From contig CAUYUJ010008558.1 in NCBI GenBank assembly GCA_963575745.1, positions 100,001 to 164,000 on the forward strand: a stretch of DNA of 64,000 nt, read 5' to 3'. The position numbers and the translations under genes are program-made. Shown piece after piece: positions 63,600 through 64,000 of the stretch. The stretch's first letter is position 1. Each line of letters opens with the position of its first letter. Below the pieces are notes generated by a model. It had not been told where the DNA came from. It did not search any database and saw only the letters and a list, made by a program, of their open reading frames with translations. Source of the stretch: Prorocentrum cordatum. Its lineage: Eukaryota > Sar > Dinophyceae > Prorocentrales > Prorocentraceae.

Positions 63600-63980
63600 G
63601 ATGGGAGGCCTCAGACTTGACAAGATCCGATCGATCCGACTAGTGTGTCGATGCCAGCATGCGGCATCGATCCACCCCCAGGGGCGGCCCGCTTTCTGCC
63701 CCCGCTCGGGATCGACTCTAGCTGTTCGATTGCCTAAGGTCTGCGATCCATCCGCGATGAACCAGAAAACGGGGACAGCCCAGACCTGCAGTAGCAGCAT
63801 GATCACGAGGAGCATGAGCAGGAGAAGAAGGCGGGAGGGGAAGTAGGATGACGAGGGCGGACAAGGAGGCTGTCCGACTCCCCTACCCGCACCCCGCCTC
63901 ACCGCTTCCAGCCCCGACCTTGACAGTTTCGAGAGCGCAGGCAGCCCGAACATGTCGCCCGGCACCACCGCCTGAGGGGC
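63600..63980 (-). CDS. Exon candidate with one membrane-spanning segment
   Basis: On the minus strand an open frame entering from the right edge reads VVPGDMFGLPALSKLSRSGL, EAVRRGAGRGVG, then a strongly hydrophobic run of about 30 residues (RLLLLLMLLVIMLLLQVWAV, then PVFWFIADGSQ) and a charged tail with DPERGQKAGRPWGW. A single membrane helix followed by a polar loop is plausible. A CT-rich DNA strand can also mimic this, because CTC/CTG codons give poly-Leu. The frame stops near 63,597. No family is recognised. Confidence 0.3.
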
Positions 63981-64000
63981 CCGCGTACGCCTGTCCTCCC

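Overview
The window looks like nuclear DNA of a dinoflagellate. The evidence is a high-GC background with very few intact genes, a degenerate copy of the dinoflagellate trans-splicing leader at 16,013-16,035, LINE and Ty1/copia proteins of the kinds seen in dinoflagellates, and a dense mosaic of unrelated tandem repeats and triplet microsatellites. I cannot name the species. There is no bacterial operon structure, rRNA, tRNA, CRISPR array or intact host gene. Nearly everything recognisable is repeat or decayed retroelement, plus a few short exon-like stretches.

Layout. 1-9.1 kb: a possible EF-hand-like exon end, several short tandem repeats, a broken minus-strand LINE reverse transcriptase (2.9-4.3 kb), a ~210-bp satellite (5.2-6.5 kb) and an exon-like minus-strand stretch near 8 kb. 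9.1-15.4 kb: a reversed block of the AAGAGGCC repeat family, then satellites with periods of 89, ~146, ~22 and 109 bp. 15.4-23.5 kb: a pyrimidine tract, the spliced-leader relict, then one probable long plus-strand LINE with a gag-like ORF1, an APE-type endonuclease and a reverse transcriptase. An unusual (TAGCTT)n element interrupts it between endonuclease and reverse transcriptase. 24.7-27.4 kb: an unrecognised charged, helical protein remnant followed by a 5'-truncated LINE. 28.6-30.9 kb: low-complexity DNA and an AAGAGGCC block.

30.9-39.25 kb: a complete but dead Ty1/copia retrotransposon with two LTRs, a likely 5-bp target duplication and the order Gag-protease-integrase-RT-RNase H. 39.3-50 kb: modular repeats in which AAGAGGCC blocks, a recurring hairpin (GTTCCC...GGGAAC) and GAC/GGA/GAT/AT microsatellites are joined in a fixed order. 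These include a 0.8-1.0 kb composite repeated four times (45.7-49 kb). 50-64 kb: two GC-rich hairpins, satellites of ~75, ~95, 137 and 90 bp, a second (TAGCTT)n element inserted cleanly inside a 137-bp satellite monomer, two or three minus-strand exon candidates, and many purine-rich tracts.

How the parts relate: the window is a nest of mobile and tandem DNA. The best candidate for something undescribed is the (TAGCTT)n element. Its two copies share conserved ends around arrays of different length, and one copy has an identifiable pre-insertion site. The next most interesting items are the spliced-leader relict at the LINE 5' end and the hairpin-plus-triplet composite family.
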